In this document: positions 25,929-34,282 of the stretch, piece by piece
Layout of the letters: each line of letters begins with the position of its first letter
Position numbering within the stretch: position 1 is the stretch's first letter
Assembly (NCBI GenBank): GCA_025699075.1
Contig: JAILWG010000001.1
Coordinates: forward strand, 310,001 to 374,000
Reading direction: 5' to 3'
Source of the DNA: Candidatus Nitrosopumilus sp.
Lineage (GTDB): Archaea > Thermoproteota > Nitrososphaeria > Nitrososphaerales > Nitrosopumilaceae
DNA: 64,000 bases
Program-made: the position numbers and the translations under genes
The notes under the pieces: model-generated
Told to the model about the DNA's origin: nothing
Database searches by the model: none
Seen by the model: the letters and a program-made list of their open reading frames with translations, nothing else

Positions 25929-26425
25929 TGGCAATTGAAATATTTGATGAAGAAAAAATGAGGGAGCTATCAGATGAAGAGAGATTCATAGCTTGTGAGC
26001 AAATTTTGAAAAACGAAGAAGACGAGTCAAAACGTTGGGATGCAGTATGGTTAATTGGAGAATTGGCTGAAAATAAAGATGAATCAGATCCAATGTTTAA
26101 CAAAGTTGCAGATGTAATCGAATGGGTTTTAAAAAATGACAATAATGGAGTTGTTAAACATGAGGCATCATTTCAAATTGCGGCAAGAAATATGAGAAGT
26201 AAAATACCAGTTTTAGTGGATGCATCTTTGCATGACGAGAGCGTATTGACAAAACATGAATCTATTGAAGCTTTAGGATTAATGAGAGCATTTGAAGCAG
26301 AAGATTTAATCAAAAAAACATTAAACGATCCAAGTATAGATGTTAGAGAAACAGCAGAATTTGTCCTAAAAAGATTTGACAGATTAAAAAATCAAGGCGA
26401 ATACAAACCATATAACATATTATAA
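25928..26425 (+). CDS. HEAT-repeat protein (165 aa)
   Basis: The protein is all helical with paired amphipathic helices: ESKRWDAVWLIGELAENKDE, VVKHEASFQIAARNMRSKIP, LTKHESIEALGLMRAFEAED and VRETAEFVLKRFDRL. The spacing matches PBS-lyase-type HEAT repeats. The [KR]xE(A/S) pattern recalls the deoxyhypusine hydroxylase HEAT family, but the HE metal pairs are incomplete, so enzymatic activity is doubtful. The start at 25928 is preferred over the TTG at 25922. Confidence 0.75.
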   Translation: MAIEIFDEEKMRELSDEERFIACEQILKNEEDESKRWDAVWLIGELAENKDESDPMFNKVADVIEWVLKNDNNGVVKHEASFQIAARNMRSKIPVLVDASLHDESVLTKHESIEALGLMRAFEAEDLIKKTLNDPSIDVRETAEFVLKRFDRLKNQGEYKPYNIL

Positions 26426-26507
26426 TTGAATTTCTAAATTATCAGTCTCAATCTTCAATTGTATTCCAAACAATAATCTGATATACCCCTAAAGAACATC
26501 TCAATTA

Positions 26508-27287
26508 TTGGATGATAAACCAACAATTGTTCCTGACAAACTTAAAACCAACATAAACTTCAAAATACTTTTAGGAATTATTATTTCAGTAATCATATTT
26601 CATATTACAATCAATTATGGTTTAGAGTTAGAAAATGCAGATATAGTAATTTCAATTTTTTCATTTTTGAATCCATTGGCAGTTGCAATTGCATCATTCA
26701 TAGTATCTGTAAAATACATTGATGCCGGTCTTTATCGTAAAGCATACCTTGCATTAGGATTTGCATATCTAATGATCTTCTTAGGCGAATTGACTTATTT
26801 GATTTATGACATATTTTTGGGTATTGATCCATATCCATCTGTTGCAGACGTGTTCTTTTTCATGCAATATCCTCTAACGCTTGCATATTTGATTTTAAAC
26901 ATCAGATTTTTTTCAACATTTACAAATAAATCTAAAATATGGATTATTTCGCTACCAACTACAATTTTACTTATCTATGCAACTATTGCATTCTCAGAAT
27001 TAGGTGAAGCGGGATTTGATTTCTTTTATGGAATATCATTTGTAGCTTCAGCTAGCATACTTTTATCATTTGCAATTTTAGGTGCAACAATATTCAGAGA
27101 AGGACTTCTAGGGAAAGCATGGATGATATTGGTCATAGGAATTTTATCATTAACAATAGGAGACATTTGGTATTATTATTTAGAATTTTTAGGAGAATTT
27201 GATTTAACTCATCCAGTAAATCTATTTTGGTATGCAGGGTATTGGATAATTATTTATGCACTTTACAAACATAAAAAAATAATTTAA
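26508..27287 (+). CDS. Multi-pass membrane protein (259 aa)
   Basis: About eight hydrophobic helices span residues 18-250. The loop with PYPSVADVFFFMQYPLTLAY resembles the P-x-x-AD-x-x-F-x-x-x-YP signature seen in membrane sensor domains of bacterial diguanylate cyclases, but no output domain is attached here. No transport motif is visible. The start is TTG at 26508, with a GATATACC element about 26 bases upstream. Function is unknown. Confidence 0.7.
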   Translation: MDDKPTIVPDKLKTNINFKILLGIIISVIIFHITINYGLELENADIVISIFSFLNPLAVAIASFIVSVKYIDAGLYRKAYLALGFAYLMIFLGELTYLIYDIFLGIDPYPSVADVFFFMQYPLTLAYLILNIRFFSTFTNKSKIWIISLPTTILLIYATIAFSELGEAGFDFFYGISFVASASILLSFAILGATIFREGLLGKAWMILVIGILSLTIGDIWYYYLEFLGEFDLTHPVNLFWYAGYWIIIYALYKHKKII

Positions 27288-27303
27288 AAACACAAAGAAA
27301 TTC

Positions 27304-27807
27304 TTAATTATTTTTCCAATTGACTTTTCTTAATATAGAATAAGGGGTTTTTTCAGATTCATTTGGAAGAATCATTTTTGTATGTTCAGAAAAAGAATCA
27401 ATATTATTCATCAAATCATCAAATCCTTCGTAATCTTCAAGAGATTTTAAATGAATTTCACTCCAATTCCAATCACTTTTTTCATTACAAGAATACACTA
27501 TCCAATAATAGTCACCATTGACAAAGAGGATGTCAAAAGGATATAATCGGCAATCAATTGGCCTTGATTCATAAATTTTGCATCGGCCAGTTGCACCATC
27601 CCAGAAAACACATTCATTAGAATTGTTTTTCTTTGTTATGGCATTAATCAAGACGCCATTAATTTTAACAGTTTGAAGATAATTCGCATATTGCGAATGG
27701 TTTTTTTTTATTAGATCTAACTCTGTAGGAAACACTAATGGAACTGCCGAATCAGTACAACAATTTTTGTGATTGCAATTACCACATAAGCTCTCAAACA
27801 ACAACAA
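27304..27807 (-). CDS. YkgJ-family cysteine-cluster protein
   Basis: The protein has 167 residues with the zinc/iron-chelating CxxC...CC layout: CGNCNHKNCC near the N-terminus, then NECVFWDGATGRCKIY and RPIDCRLYPFD, and a final YSCNEKSDW. This is the UPF0153/YkgJ family, in which a metal cluster is expected but the biochemical role is not settled. The start is one of three successive TTG codons; the outermost is used here. Confidence 0.82.
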   Translation of the reverse strand: MLLFESLCGNCNHKNCCTDSAVPLVFPTELDLIKKNHSQYANYLQTVKINGVLINAITKKNNSNECVFWDGATGRCKIYESRPIDCRLYPFDILFVNGDYYWIVYSCNEKSDWNWSEIHLKSLEDYEGFDDLMNNIDSFSEHTKMILPNESEKTPYSILRKVNWKNN

Positions 27808-27881
27808 TCATAATTCGCCATAGAATTAATCATTATCGAAAATGATTAGTCATGAAAATGAAAAATAACTAAAAGTTTTTT

Positions 27882-28502
27882 CTATGTAAAAATTTGTACA
27901 GTTTGAAGGATAGAACTTTCAGCAAGAAGGCTCTTTTTGAGTTGTACTTTAACGGAAATGTTATTTTTAATAATATCCACTTTAACATTGTCGAAAATTG
28001 TTTCGTATTTTTTGATTTTTTTACCATCATGAGCTAGTTCGAACCCATTTGAAACAAGCAAGCCATGATCAATTAAGAAATTGATTTTTCGATATCCAGA
28101 TGTTTGAGGAATATGACAGTTTTCTAAAATTTTTGCAATGATTAATGATTCATCCATCACACTGCCCAAAATTGCTTTTTTATCCTGATCAGCAAAGGAT
28201 TCCAAGAAAATTCTAGAGAGTTCAGGGTCTTTCATGTAAATCCAATTAGATGAAGATTGTTTTTTATTTTCAACTTCAACGATCTTTTTCAAGAATTTTT
28301 GCTCTAATCCATCTGCTCCTGCACCAAAAAATTCTCTAAGAACACTATCAAATTTATGAAAATTTTTAATTGCTTGAACTAACCCAAGACCATGTCTTTC
28401 CATTAATCTTGTTTCTATTTTATTTAGAGTGTCCTTACCTAAATTTTCTTCAATAGATTTTCTTAACGATGGAACCAATAGATTATCAAGACCATTTTCC
28501 AT
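27882..28502 (-). CDS. Predicted HTH regulator with thaumarchaeal N-terminal domain
   Basis: The protein has 206 residues. The N-terminal 80 residues (SIEENLGKDTLNKIETRLM and HKFDSVLREFFGAGADGLE) form a helical module I associate with ammonia-oxidising archaea. A winged-helix region follows at about 110-175 (KKAILGSVMDESLIIAKILE and SGYRKINFLIDHGLLV). A TTTATAAT box (28524-28532) is centred 26 bases before the ATG. It is divergent from the ribbon-helix-helix regulator at 28756. Confidence 0.7.
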   Translation of the reverse strand: MENGLDNLLVPSLRKSIEENLGKDTLNKIETRLMERHGLGLVQAIKNFHKFDSVLREFFGAGADGLEQKFLKKIVEVENKKQSSSNWIYMKDPELSRIFLESFADQDKKAILGSVMDESLIIAKILENCHIPQTSGYRKINFLIDHGLLVSNGFELAHDGKKIKKYETIFDNVKVDIIKNNISVKVQLKKSLLAESSILQTVQIFT

Positions 28503-28755
28503 TAACTATTGTAATGGCAATTAGATTATAAACAGTGTGCCAAAACTTTTGTGACAAACATTTCTTTTTATAATGAAATTACATTATGCTAATGTCTTAT
28601 TTGTGTGCTTTTTATCGATCACAAATCAATACATTGTAATTGTTTGTACGATCCTGTATGTGTTTAAAATAACATACTAATCCATATCATCAAAAATGAG
28701 AATAATATAACAGTAGAATGAAAATCACACGCTTAATTGCTTCAGAGGGATTTAA

Positions 28756-29310
28756 TTGACTGCCCAAGAAAAACAAATCCTAAAGAAAACAGATAACATC
28801 TCAATAAGGATTGATTCAGATCTTAGCAGCAAGCTACATGAAAAATGCGCAGAACAAAAAATTAGTCTTAATACGCTCATAAATCATCTTTTAGAAAAAC
28901 AGGTCAATTGGAATGAATTAATCACACAGATGGGATGGATTCCAATGTTTAGATCAACATTTAGAGAATTATCTGATTCGATTCCAAAAGAAACAATTGA
29001 AAAAATTGCAGAAACAACAGGCACATCAGATTTAAAAAACTCATTAAATTACTTGTACGGCTATGTAGATTTGGATTCAATCTTAGATTTATTTAAAAAA
29101 AGATGTCTAAGCATGAATGTTCAATATAGAGAGATAGAAGTCAATGGTAAAAACAAAATCATAATTCAACATGATTTGGGTAAAAATTGGCCATTTTTCA
29201 TCATTGGCCAAATGAACTCAATTCTCAATGAAATTGGTTATAGGATTTTGAATGAGGAATACAATAAACAAGGATTTTCATTTGAAATAGTCAAAATTAC
29301 AGAGAGCTAA
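28756..29310 (+). CDS. Ribbon-helix-helix regulator with QHDLGKNW C-terminal domain, paralogue 1
   Basis: The protein has 184 residues. The N-terminus is a ribbon-helix-helix DNA-binding unit (ISIRIDSDLSSKLHEKCAEQ then ISLNTLINHLLEKQ). The C-terminal 110 residues form an uncharacterised domain ending in IIIQHDLGKNWPFFI and a final strand pair. The same architecture occurs at 46593 and 54025. The TTG start overlaps the stop of a 13-codon ATG frame (28718-28759) as TTGA, which may be a leader. The ligand is unknown. Confidence 0.7.
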   Translation: MTAQEKQILKKTDNISIRIDSDLSSKLHEKCAEQKISLNTLINHLLEKQVNWNELITQMGWIPMFRSTFRELSDSIPKETIEKIAETTGTSDLKNSLNYLYGYVDLDSILDLFKKRCLSMNVQYREIEVNGKNKIIIQHDLGKNWPFFIIGQMNSILNEIGYRILNEEYNKQGFSFEIVKITES

Positions 29311-29365
29311 AACCTACGCCTAGTATTTCCAAAAATTGTAGGATCTACCTATAAACAATAATGTT

Positions 29366-29383
29366 ATTCCCAAATATGGGAAT
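29366..29383. promoter_or_regulatory. TTCC...GGAA palindrome, site B (perfect arms)
   Basis: ATTCCCA and TGGGAAT are perfect 7-base arms around AATA, ending 2 bases before the ATG of the DMT transporter. TATAAA at 29350-29355 puts the transcription start near 29379, inside the palindrome. Confidence 0.5.
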
Positions 29384-29385
29384 AA

Positions 29386-30459
29386 ATGATTTCTAGAGAG
29401 ATATTTTCAAAAAAATCAAAACACGGATACTATTTCATAATCATTGCAGCAGCATTATCAGCACTTATTCATGTAATATCAAAACCCATGCTTGAAAATT
29501 CAGAATATTCTGTAGAAATCAATCCAATCGTAATGGCATTCTTGATTTATTTTATCTGTGGCATATTTTTCACACCTCTAACAAAAAAATCACATGCCAT
29601 TTCCAAATTTGGAAAAAAAGATTGGATATTCATGGGTTTTATTGGAGGGTCAGAAATATCAGCACTGATAACTTATTTTTACGGATTGTCAACATCAACT
29701 GCAGTTAATGCATCAATTTTTAGTAATAGTGAAATAATTTTTGGGCTCATAATTGCAATGTTGGTGTTTAAAGAAAAACTACACATCAAAGAATGCATTC
29801 CATTTTCCATGATAATAATTGGAATGATGGTTATTCCCATTGGAAATGATCTAGTTCAAAATGATTTAAGATTAGGAAATATGGTCACAGGAGATTTGTT
29901 AATTATATTTTCAGGATTTTTGTATGCAGTAGACATTACATTGTGCAAATATGTGGGAGACAGATTTGATGTAAAGAGAGTCACACAAATTGTGTCTTTT
30001 GTTTGTGCAACAATAGCAATTTCAATAATTGCATTATTTCAAATTCCAATGGACATGGATTTATCTCAATTGCCAGGAATTATAGTTATGTCTGTTCTTG
30101 GTACAGGAATGTCAACTCTATTTTTCTTAGTAGGATTAAAGTTGATAGGAGCTGTTAGGACAGTGTTATTGTATTCTACAACATCAGTGTTCGGAGTATT
30201 GTTCTCAGGCATCATTCTTTCTGAGACAATTACCACCATAGATGTAATTTCTTTAGTGTTAGTATTAGCAGGAATATTTTTGCTTAGAAACAAATTGGCC
30301 GAAGGAGAACATGATGAGAACACCCTACAAGAAAACATCCAAGAGAAGACGCCAAATAGATCAAGACCAATCAAACGTAGAAACAGAATATCTAAAACAT
30401 TAATGCCTAAGAAAATTAGTGAAAATATTGCCTTCCAGGGATGGATAGGTGCAGGTTAG
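29386..30459 (+). CDS. DMT-superfamily permease (EamA domains)
   Basis: The protein has 357 residues and ten membrane helices in two EamA halves, with the family features STSTAVNASIFSNSEIIFGL and FKEKLHIKECIPFSMIIIGM in the first and LYSTTSVFGVLFSGIILSE in the second. A basic cytosolic tail (RSRPIKRRNR) follows. These permeases export amino acids or metabolites, and the substrate is unknown. The palindrome over its promoter suggests repression by a nearby regulator. Confidence 0.87.
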   Translation: MISREIFSKKSKHGYYFIIIAAALSALIHVISKPMLENSEYSVEINPIVMAFLIYFICGIFFTPLTKKSHAISKFGKKDWIFMGFIGGSEISALITYFYGLSTSTAVNASIFSNSEIIFGLIIAMLVFKEKLHIKECIPFSMIIIGMMVIPIGNDLVQNDLRLGNMVTGDLLIIFSGFLYAVDITLCKYVGDRFDVKRVTQIVSFVCATIAISIIALFQIPMDMDLSQLPGIIVMSVLGTGMSTLFFLVGLKLIGAVRTVLLYSTTSVFGVLFSGIILSETITTIDVISLVLVLAGIFLLRNKLAEGEHDENTLQENIQEKTPNRSRPIKRRNRISKTLMPKKISENIAFQGWIGAG

Positions 30460-30642
30460 CCACAATTGTTATTTCCAAAATTTGAAAACATAAAAAAAGA
30501 AAAATTTTACTTTGAATTAAATTAGAAATTTGAAAAAATTGAGAATATTTAGGCATAAAAAGCAAAGAGATTATCAAATGTAGTTATTTGTAGTGAATTG
30601 TATACGATTGAACGATCATTCTTTTAAGACAAAGTCGATCAT

Positions 30643-30657
30643 TTCCAATAATGGGAA
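30643..30657. promoter_or_regulatory. TTCC...GGAA palindrome, site C
   Basis: TTCCAATAATGGGAA overlaps the ATG (30651) of the second TrmB-like gene. CTTTTAAGA at 30621-30629 is centred 26 bases upstream, so the palindrome spans the transcription start. This would fit autoregulation. Confidence 0.45.
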
Positions 30658-31499
30658 TAACTGCAAACACAATGCAACTTGGAACATTTCCGGTAGATAA
30701 GACAAATTATGAAGAAGTTAAAGATGCACTGGCATCATTTGGGTTAACTCCTAATCAAAGCAAGGTGTTCTTTTACCTAGGAAAAATAGGAGCAAAAACA
30801 GCATCCGATATCGCAAAAGCAGTAAACATTCCTAGAAGTGAAACATATCATTTACTAACAGCACTACAAAATAAGGGAATTGTTGAAGCATCATTTCAAC
30901 ATCCAATCCAATTTACAGCATTACCAATCAAAAAAGCAATTGATCTTTTGATCAGTACAGAGACTGCGCGTCTAAATAAACTCAAAAAATTAGGTCCAAT
31001 ATTAGAAACAATTTGGGATAAAATTCCTGGAGCCATCCCAAATAAAGAAAACGAGGAGGAAGAAAAATTCAAAGTATTACAAGGAGGAAATCAGGTAAAT
31101 AGTAAAATTTTTGACATGATATTAAATGCCAAAAAAGAATGCAGGATTTTAGGTTCCGAAAAAGACTTTATGAAATTCTATCATGCAAATTTCCTAGATG
31201 CATTAGAAGAAAACAATATAGATTACAAATTATTAACTCCAATTTCAAAGAAATCAAAATACATTTTTGAAAACATTGATCAATCAAAAATCAAAAAACT
31301 TTGCTCAACAGTCAAGGAGAATCTTTGCTTTTTGATCAAAGATGATGACGAAGTTCTGTTCTTTATTAAAAATGAGGGAAACAATAAAGAGATGAGAGCA
31401 ATATGGACAAATTCTGAAACTATAATCTACTCAAAAGCATTACTGTTTGACAATATATGGACAGAGACAAATTTGACAAAGGTGGAAATTAATGAGTAA
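30651..31499 (+). CDS. TrmB-family transcriptional regulator, second copy
   Basis: The product has 282 residues. The winged helix lies at about 25-90 (SKVFFYLGKIGAKTASDIAK and IPRSETYHLLTALQNKGIV), followed by a helical linker and an effector domain starting EKFKVLQGGNQVNSKIFDMI. It parallels the copy at 25000 but is clearly diverged. Its promoter carries site C. A 37-residue Cys-rich frame overlaps its stop codon. Confidence 0.87.
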   Translation: MGITANTMQLGTFPVDKTNYEEVKDALASFGLTPNQSKVFFYLGKIGAKTASDIAKAVNIPRSETYHLLTALQNKGIVEASFQHPIQFTALPIKKAIDLLISTETARLNKLKKLGPILETIWDKIPGAIPNKENEEEEKFKVLQGGNQVNSKIFDMILNAKKECRILGSEKDFMKFYHANFLDALEENNIDYKLLTPISKKSKYIFENIDQSKIKKLCSTVKENLCFLIKDDDEVLFFIKNEGNNKEMRAIWTNSETIIYSKALLFDNIWTETNLTKVEINE

Positions 31500-31605
31500 A
31501 TGCAGTTGTGGCTACATTACAGAGTGCCAGGATGAATTTTGTACCCATCTGGCAAACACTTGGAACGATGTCAGAAATATTCACAATTTAAAAACATCAA
31601 ACTAA
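31492..31605 (+). CDS. 37-residue Cys/His miniprotein, overlapping the TrmB stop
   Basis: ATG 31492 lies inside the end of the TrmB frame, so translation is probably coupled. The product begins MSKCSCGYITECQDEFCTHL. Four cysteines and a histidine within 20 residues suggest a metal site. It ends inside the convergent DUF2203 gene. The family is not recognised. Confidence 0.5.
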   Translation: MSKCSCGYITECQDEFCTHLANTWNDVRNIHNLKTSN

Positions 31606-31998
31606 GGAATCATCACTTACTTCGATGGGTTTTCGCCCCATAAACCCAGAATCCTTTTCATGCCAAAATTTTATCTCAGTCTCACCATATTTCCAACAAA
31701 GCCATACCTCTTCGTCAAATCTCTTTGAAGGAAAGTCAAGCAACCCTTGCTCAATGCTTTTGACAACTACGCCGGTATTTTCCAATATTTCAACAGACTC
31801 ATAGAATTTTGTAATTGCAGAATTTAGTTTTTGTTTCAAATTGACATATGCCTCAAATGAATTTGTGGTCGATACTGTAAGATGCAGTTCTTGCTCGATC
31901 TTCTTTACCTCAGTGTTCTTAGCCAGAGCATATTCGAATTTTTTGATTATATCGGGCAATGCAGCATTTGCTTCAGCAGTAGTAAAAAACGAGAACAT
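31597..31998 (-). CDS. DUF2203-family protein
   Basis: The product has 133 residues. FSFFTTAEANAALPDIIKKF at the N-terminus and VVKSIEQGLLDFPSKRF...EVWLCWKYGE...FWHEKDSGF...GRKPI at the C-terminus are the hallmarks of DUF2203. The molecular function is unknown. The ATG at 31998 (frame opens at 32010) is supported by an ATTTTTAATC element about 24 bases upstream. Confidence 0.85.
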   Translation of the reverse strand: MFSFFTTAEANAALPDIIKKFEYALAKNTEVKKIEQELHLTVSTTNSFEAYVNLKQKLNSAITKFYESVEILENTGVVVKSIEQGLLDFPSKRFDEEVWLCWKYGETEIKFWHEKDSGFMGRKPIEVSDDSLV

Positions 31999-32064
31999 GT
32001 ATCTCCTCAAAAAACAGAGATTAAAAATCTTAGGTGGAAAATTCTAGTTTTACAGCATCCAAAA

Positions 32065-32367
32065 CTAGGACTTTGCAATATCATAATCTTCTTTACCGTT
32101 ACCGAATTTCTGCGTAATGGTTTTTACTCGATATTTTTTCCCTTTTTGGATATCATGAGTCAAAACAGTAGGCTTGCCGTTCTCATAAAATTTTGCAACA
32201 ATCATCTTTCTTGAAGTATAGAATTTCTTTATTCCATCAAATTCTTCCTCAGTCTCAATATTTACTTCAGTTACAGTATCCTTCCCAACTTTTCTTTCAA
32301 CATTTTCAACTTTTACAATAGTAAACAGTCCCTTATCATCTAGTTTTGAAAGTGAAGCCTCAGCCAT
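32065..32367 (-). CDS. Hypothetical small beta-rich protein (100 aa)
   Basis: The soluble 100-residue product has alternating strands (LFTIVKVENVERKVG, TVTEVNIETEEEFDG and SRKMIVAKFYENG) and many charged residues. It might adopt an OB-like or barrel fold, but nothing specific is recognised. It starts 3 bases after a 31-residue frame, suggesting an operon. Confidence 0.55.
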   Translation of the reverse strand: MAEASLSKLDDKGLFTIVKVENVERKVGKDTVTEVNIETEEEFDGIKKFYTSRKMIVAKFYENGKPTVLTHDIQKGKKYRVKTITQKFGNGKEDYDIAKS

Positions 32368-32370
32368 ATC

Positions 32371-32466
32371 TTACTCATCATCCTGCCCATCGGTGTTAAT
32401 ATTATCACATTCAGGCATTGACATTGAAATTTGATCATTCTGTATTAAACAATCCAAGTGGTTCAC
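32371..32466 (-). CDS. Possible 31-residue acidic miniprotein
   Basis: GTG 32466 opens a frame giving (M)NHLDCLIQNDQISMSMPE and an acidic end, with its stop 3 bases before the next ATG. There are two cysteines (CLIQ and ECDN). An AATAATTA element lies about 27 bases upstream of the GTG. It is weak evidence for a leader peptide or microprotein. Confidence 0.3.
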   Translation of the reverse strand: MNHLDCLIQNDQISMSMPECDNINTDGQDDE

Positions 32467-32569
32467 AATGATCCTAATTTTGTCTTATCGATAATTATTT
32501 TGTTGGGATTCAATATTTGTTAATTCTATCAAGGTGCAAATTTATAAGAAAAACATTTTCAGGTTAACC

Positions 32570-32848
32570 ATGAGCGAAGATCAATTAGAAGAATTAATTA
32601 TTCAGGTAATTAATGGGGCAGTTTCTACCATTCCATCATATCTAGACGAAATTAAAGAAAATAAAGAAGTACTAAAAGTTGAGGAACCAAAAGAATTCGT
32701 ATACGGAATTGTAATGGGAATGGCACTAGGAATGGGAGGTGCAATTCTTAGCGCACAGACAGAAACTCCAACCGTAGAAGATCAGATGAGGATTAGGGAC
32801 ATCGTATACAAGCACATACCAGAGATTAGAGAACGAATTTTTAGCTGA
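32570..32848 (+). CDS. Hypothetical protein (92 aa)
   Basis: The product begins MSEDQLEELIIQVINGAVST and has a Gly/Met-rich hydrophobic centre (GIVMGMALGMGGAILSA) that may be a buried helix or membrane-associated segment. The start at 32570 is fixed by a TTTATAAG box at 32541-32548, centred 25 bases upstream. Its TGA overlaps the next ATG by one base, so it is coupled to the flavin-type oxidoreductase gene. Confidence 0.6.
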   Translation: MSEDQLEELIIQVINGAVSTIPSYLDEIKENKEVLKVEEPKEFVYGIVMGMALGMGGAILSAQTETPTVEDQMRIRDIVYKHIPEIRERIFS

Positions 32849-33243
32849 TGGAATTTAATCAAAAAGAGATAGATTTTCTGAAAAGCATGGAAGAAGCAAG
32901 AATTGCCACATCGCATGACAACATCCCTCATGTTAAACCAGTATCTTTTATTTTTGAAGACGATTCAATAATCATAGCCACTGATTATGAAACACGGACA
33001 TTTACTAACATAAAATCAAATTCCAAGACAGGGGTTGTAATTGATATTTACAAATCAGGAGAGCACAAGGCAATGTGCATTCAAGGAGATGCAGAAATAA
33101 TTGAAGAAGGGAATGAATTCAAAAAGTGGTATGATATTTTTTATAGAAAATTTGTATGGGTCAGAAAAGATCCCTGGACAGAAAAAGAGGCACCGTTTTT
33201 GAAGATAATTCCAAAAAACAAAGTTAGTTGGGGATTAAATTAG
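32848..33243 (+). CDS. Pyridoxamine-5'-phosphate-oxidase-family (FMN split-barrel) protein
   Basis: The product has 131 residues with the compact split-barrel pattern: MEEARIATSHDNIPHVKPVSF, then IIIATDYETRTFTNIKSN, VVIDIYKSG and CIQGDAEII. Such small proteins bind FMN, F420 or haem. The cofactor and substrate are unknown here. The stop is interlocked with the convergent receiver gene (TTAG 33240-33243). Confidence 0.82.
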   Translation: MEFNQKEIDFLKSMEEARIATSHDNIPHVKPVSFIFEDDSIIIATDYETRTFTNIKSNSKTGVVIDIYKSGEHKAMCIQGDAEIIEEGNEFKKWYDIFYRKFVWVRKDPWTEKEAPFLKIIPKNKVSWGLN

Positions 33244-33605
33244 AAAGTTACTTCTTGTTCAATTTGAGAAAGCAATCCTTGTACGGAGATAGGCTTTCTT
33301 AAAACAGAGCGAATCCCTAAATTCAATAATTCTTGCTCTTGGACAGTGTTCATCTCAAGGGCACTGACAATCACAACTTTAGATAATTCCGAAGGACGTC
33401 GATGTTTAAGATCCAACAAAAAATCAACCCCACTGTATTTAGGCATACATATGTCAAGCAAAATTAAATCATAATCCTTGTAAACCGCCAATTCCAATCC
33501 TGCACGTCCATCAGATACACTATCAAAATCATAATTTTTTGTGGATAAAATATCTGCAAAGATCTGACTGATTTCAGAAACATCTTCAATGTGAAGGATT
33601 TTCAT
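33240..33605 (-). CDS. Single-domain response regulator (CheY-like receiver)
   Basis: The 121-residue receiver domain has the acidic pair E7-D8, phospho-acceptor D51 in LILLDICMP and the conserved K104 in LRKPIS. No output domain is attached. No kinase is adjacent; the nearest histidine kinase in the window is at 47182. It probably acts by protein-protein contact or in a phosphorelay. Confidence 0.9.
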   Translation of the reverse strand: MKILHIEDVSEISQIFADILSTKNYDFDSVSDGRAGLELAVYKDYDLILLDICMPKYSGVDFLLDLKHRRPSELSKVVIVSALEMNTVQEQELLNLGIRSVLRKPISVQGLLSQIEQEVTF

Positions 33606-33748
33606 AATTTATGAAACAAACTAGAATTGATAAAAACAAGTTTGCTCATTTGAACAAACTATCAGATTTATCAGAAAAAGAATAATTTTGATTTTGCCAC
33701 AAATATTCAAAGAAAACAATAAAGATGGAGAATAGTCAAAAAATAGAA

Positions 33749-34027
33749 ATGAGTAACAAAATAAAATGCTCCCACATACTTGTTGAAAAACAGAGCGAGT
33801 CATTAGCGATCTTAGAAAAGATCAAAAACGGTGAAAAATTTGGAAAACTTGCCAAAGAATTTTCAACAGACAAAGGTAGTGGAAAAAAAGAAGGAAGTCT
33901 GGGATATTTTACAAAAGGAATGATGGTTAAACCATTTGAAGATGCAGCATTCAAACTTCAAGTTGGAGAGATTTCAGAGCCAATTAAAACAGAATTTGGA
34001 TATCACATAATCAAAAGATTAGCATAA
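33749..34027 (+). CDS. Parvulin-type peptidyl-prolyl isomerase
   Basis: The 92-residue stand-alone parvulin starts MSNKIKCSHILVEKQSE, with GSLGYFTKGMMVKPFEDAAF and TEFGYHIIKRLA, closely resembling the single-domain parvulins described from marine Thaumarchaeota. It assists protein folding by proline isomerisation. The frame opens at 33725, but the family N-terminus favours ATG 33749. Confidence 0.9.
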   Translation: MSNKIKCSHILVEKQSESLAILEKIKNGEKFGKLAKEFSTDKGSGKKEGSLGYFTKGMMVKPFEDAAFKLQVGEISEPIKTEFGYHIIKRLA

Positions 34028-34028
34028 T

Positions 34029-34175
34029 CTAAGAAGATTTAGATTCCCTAACCTTATCAAAATCATCGTTGATTTTCTGACTAATTTTCTTAAAATCAGC
34101 TCTAATTTCTTTGTGTAGTGTTTTTTCTTTTTCTGCCAAATCTTTCATTTCTTTTAGTTTGTTAGTAGCTACCAT
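34029..34175 (-). CDS. 48-residue coiled-coil miniprotein
   Basis: ATG 34175 gives MVATNKLKEMKDLAEKEKTL, followed by HKEIRADFKKISQKINDD. It is a continuous charged helix with heptad-like spacing. It ends one base after the convergent parvulin gene. The family is not recognised. The clean start-stop arrangement and helix periodicity support it. Confidence 0.45.
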   Translation of the reverse strand: MVATNKLKEMKDLAEKEKTLHKEIRADFKKISQKINDDFDKVRESKSS

Positions 34176-34282
34176 ATCTTAGAATTAGAAAGAAGGGTTT
34201 AGAAGATCGTTATCAATTTAGACACCTGTAAAACCAAAATAAAATACACAACATTTTTTTCAGTTTAAAACAATCATCAACC

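Noticed and set aside
28610-28660. Inverted-repeat-like ACAAATCAAT...ATTGTTTGT in the divergent regulator gap
   Set aside because: The arms align only with gaps and no T-run follows; too weak to list as an operator.
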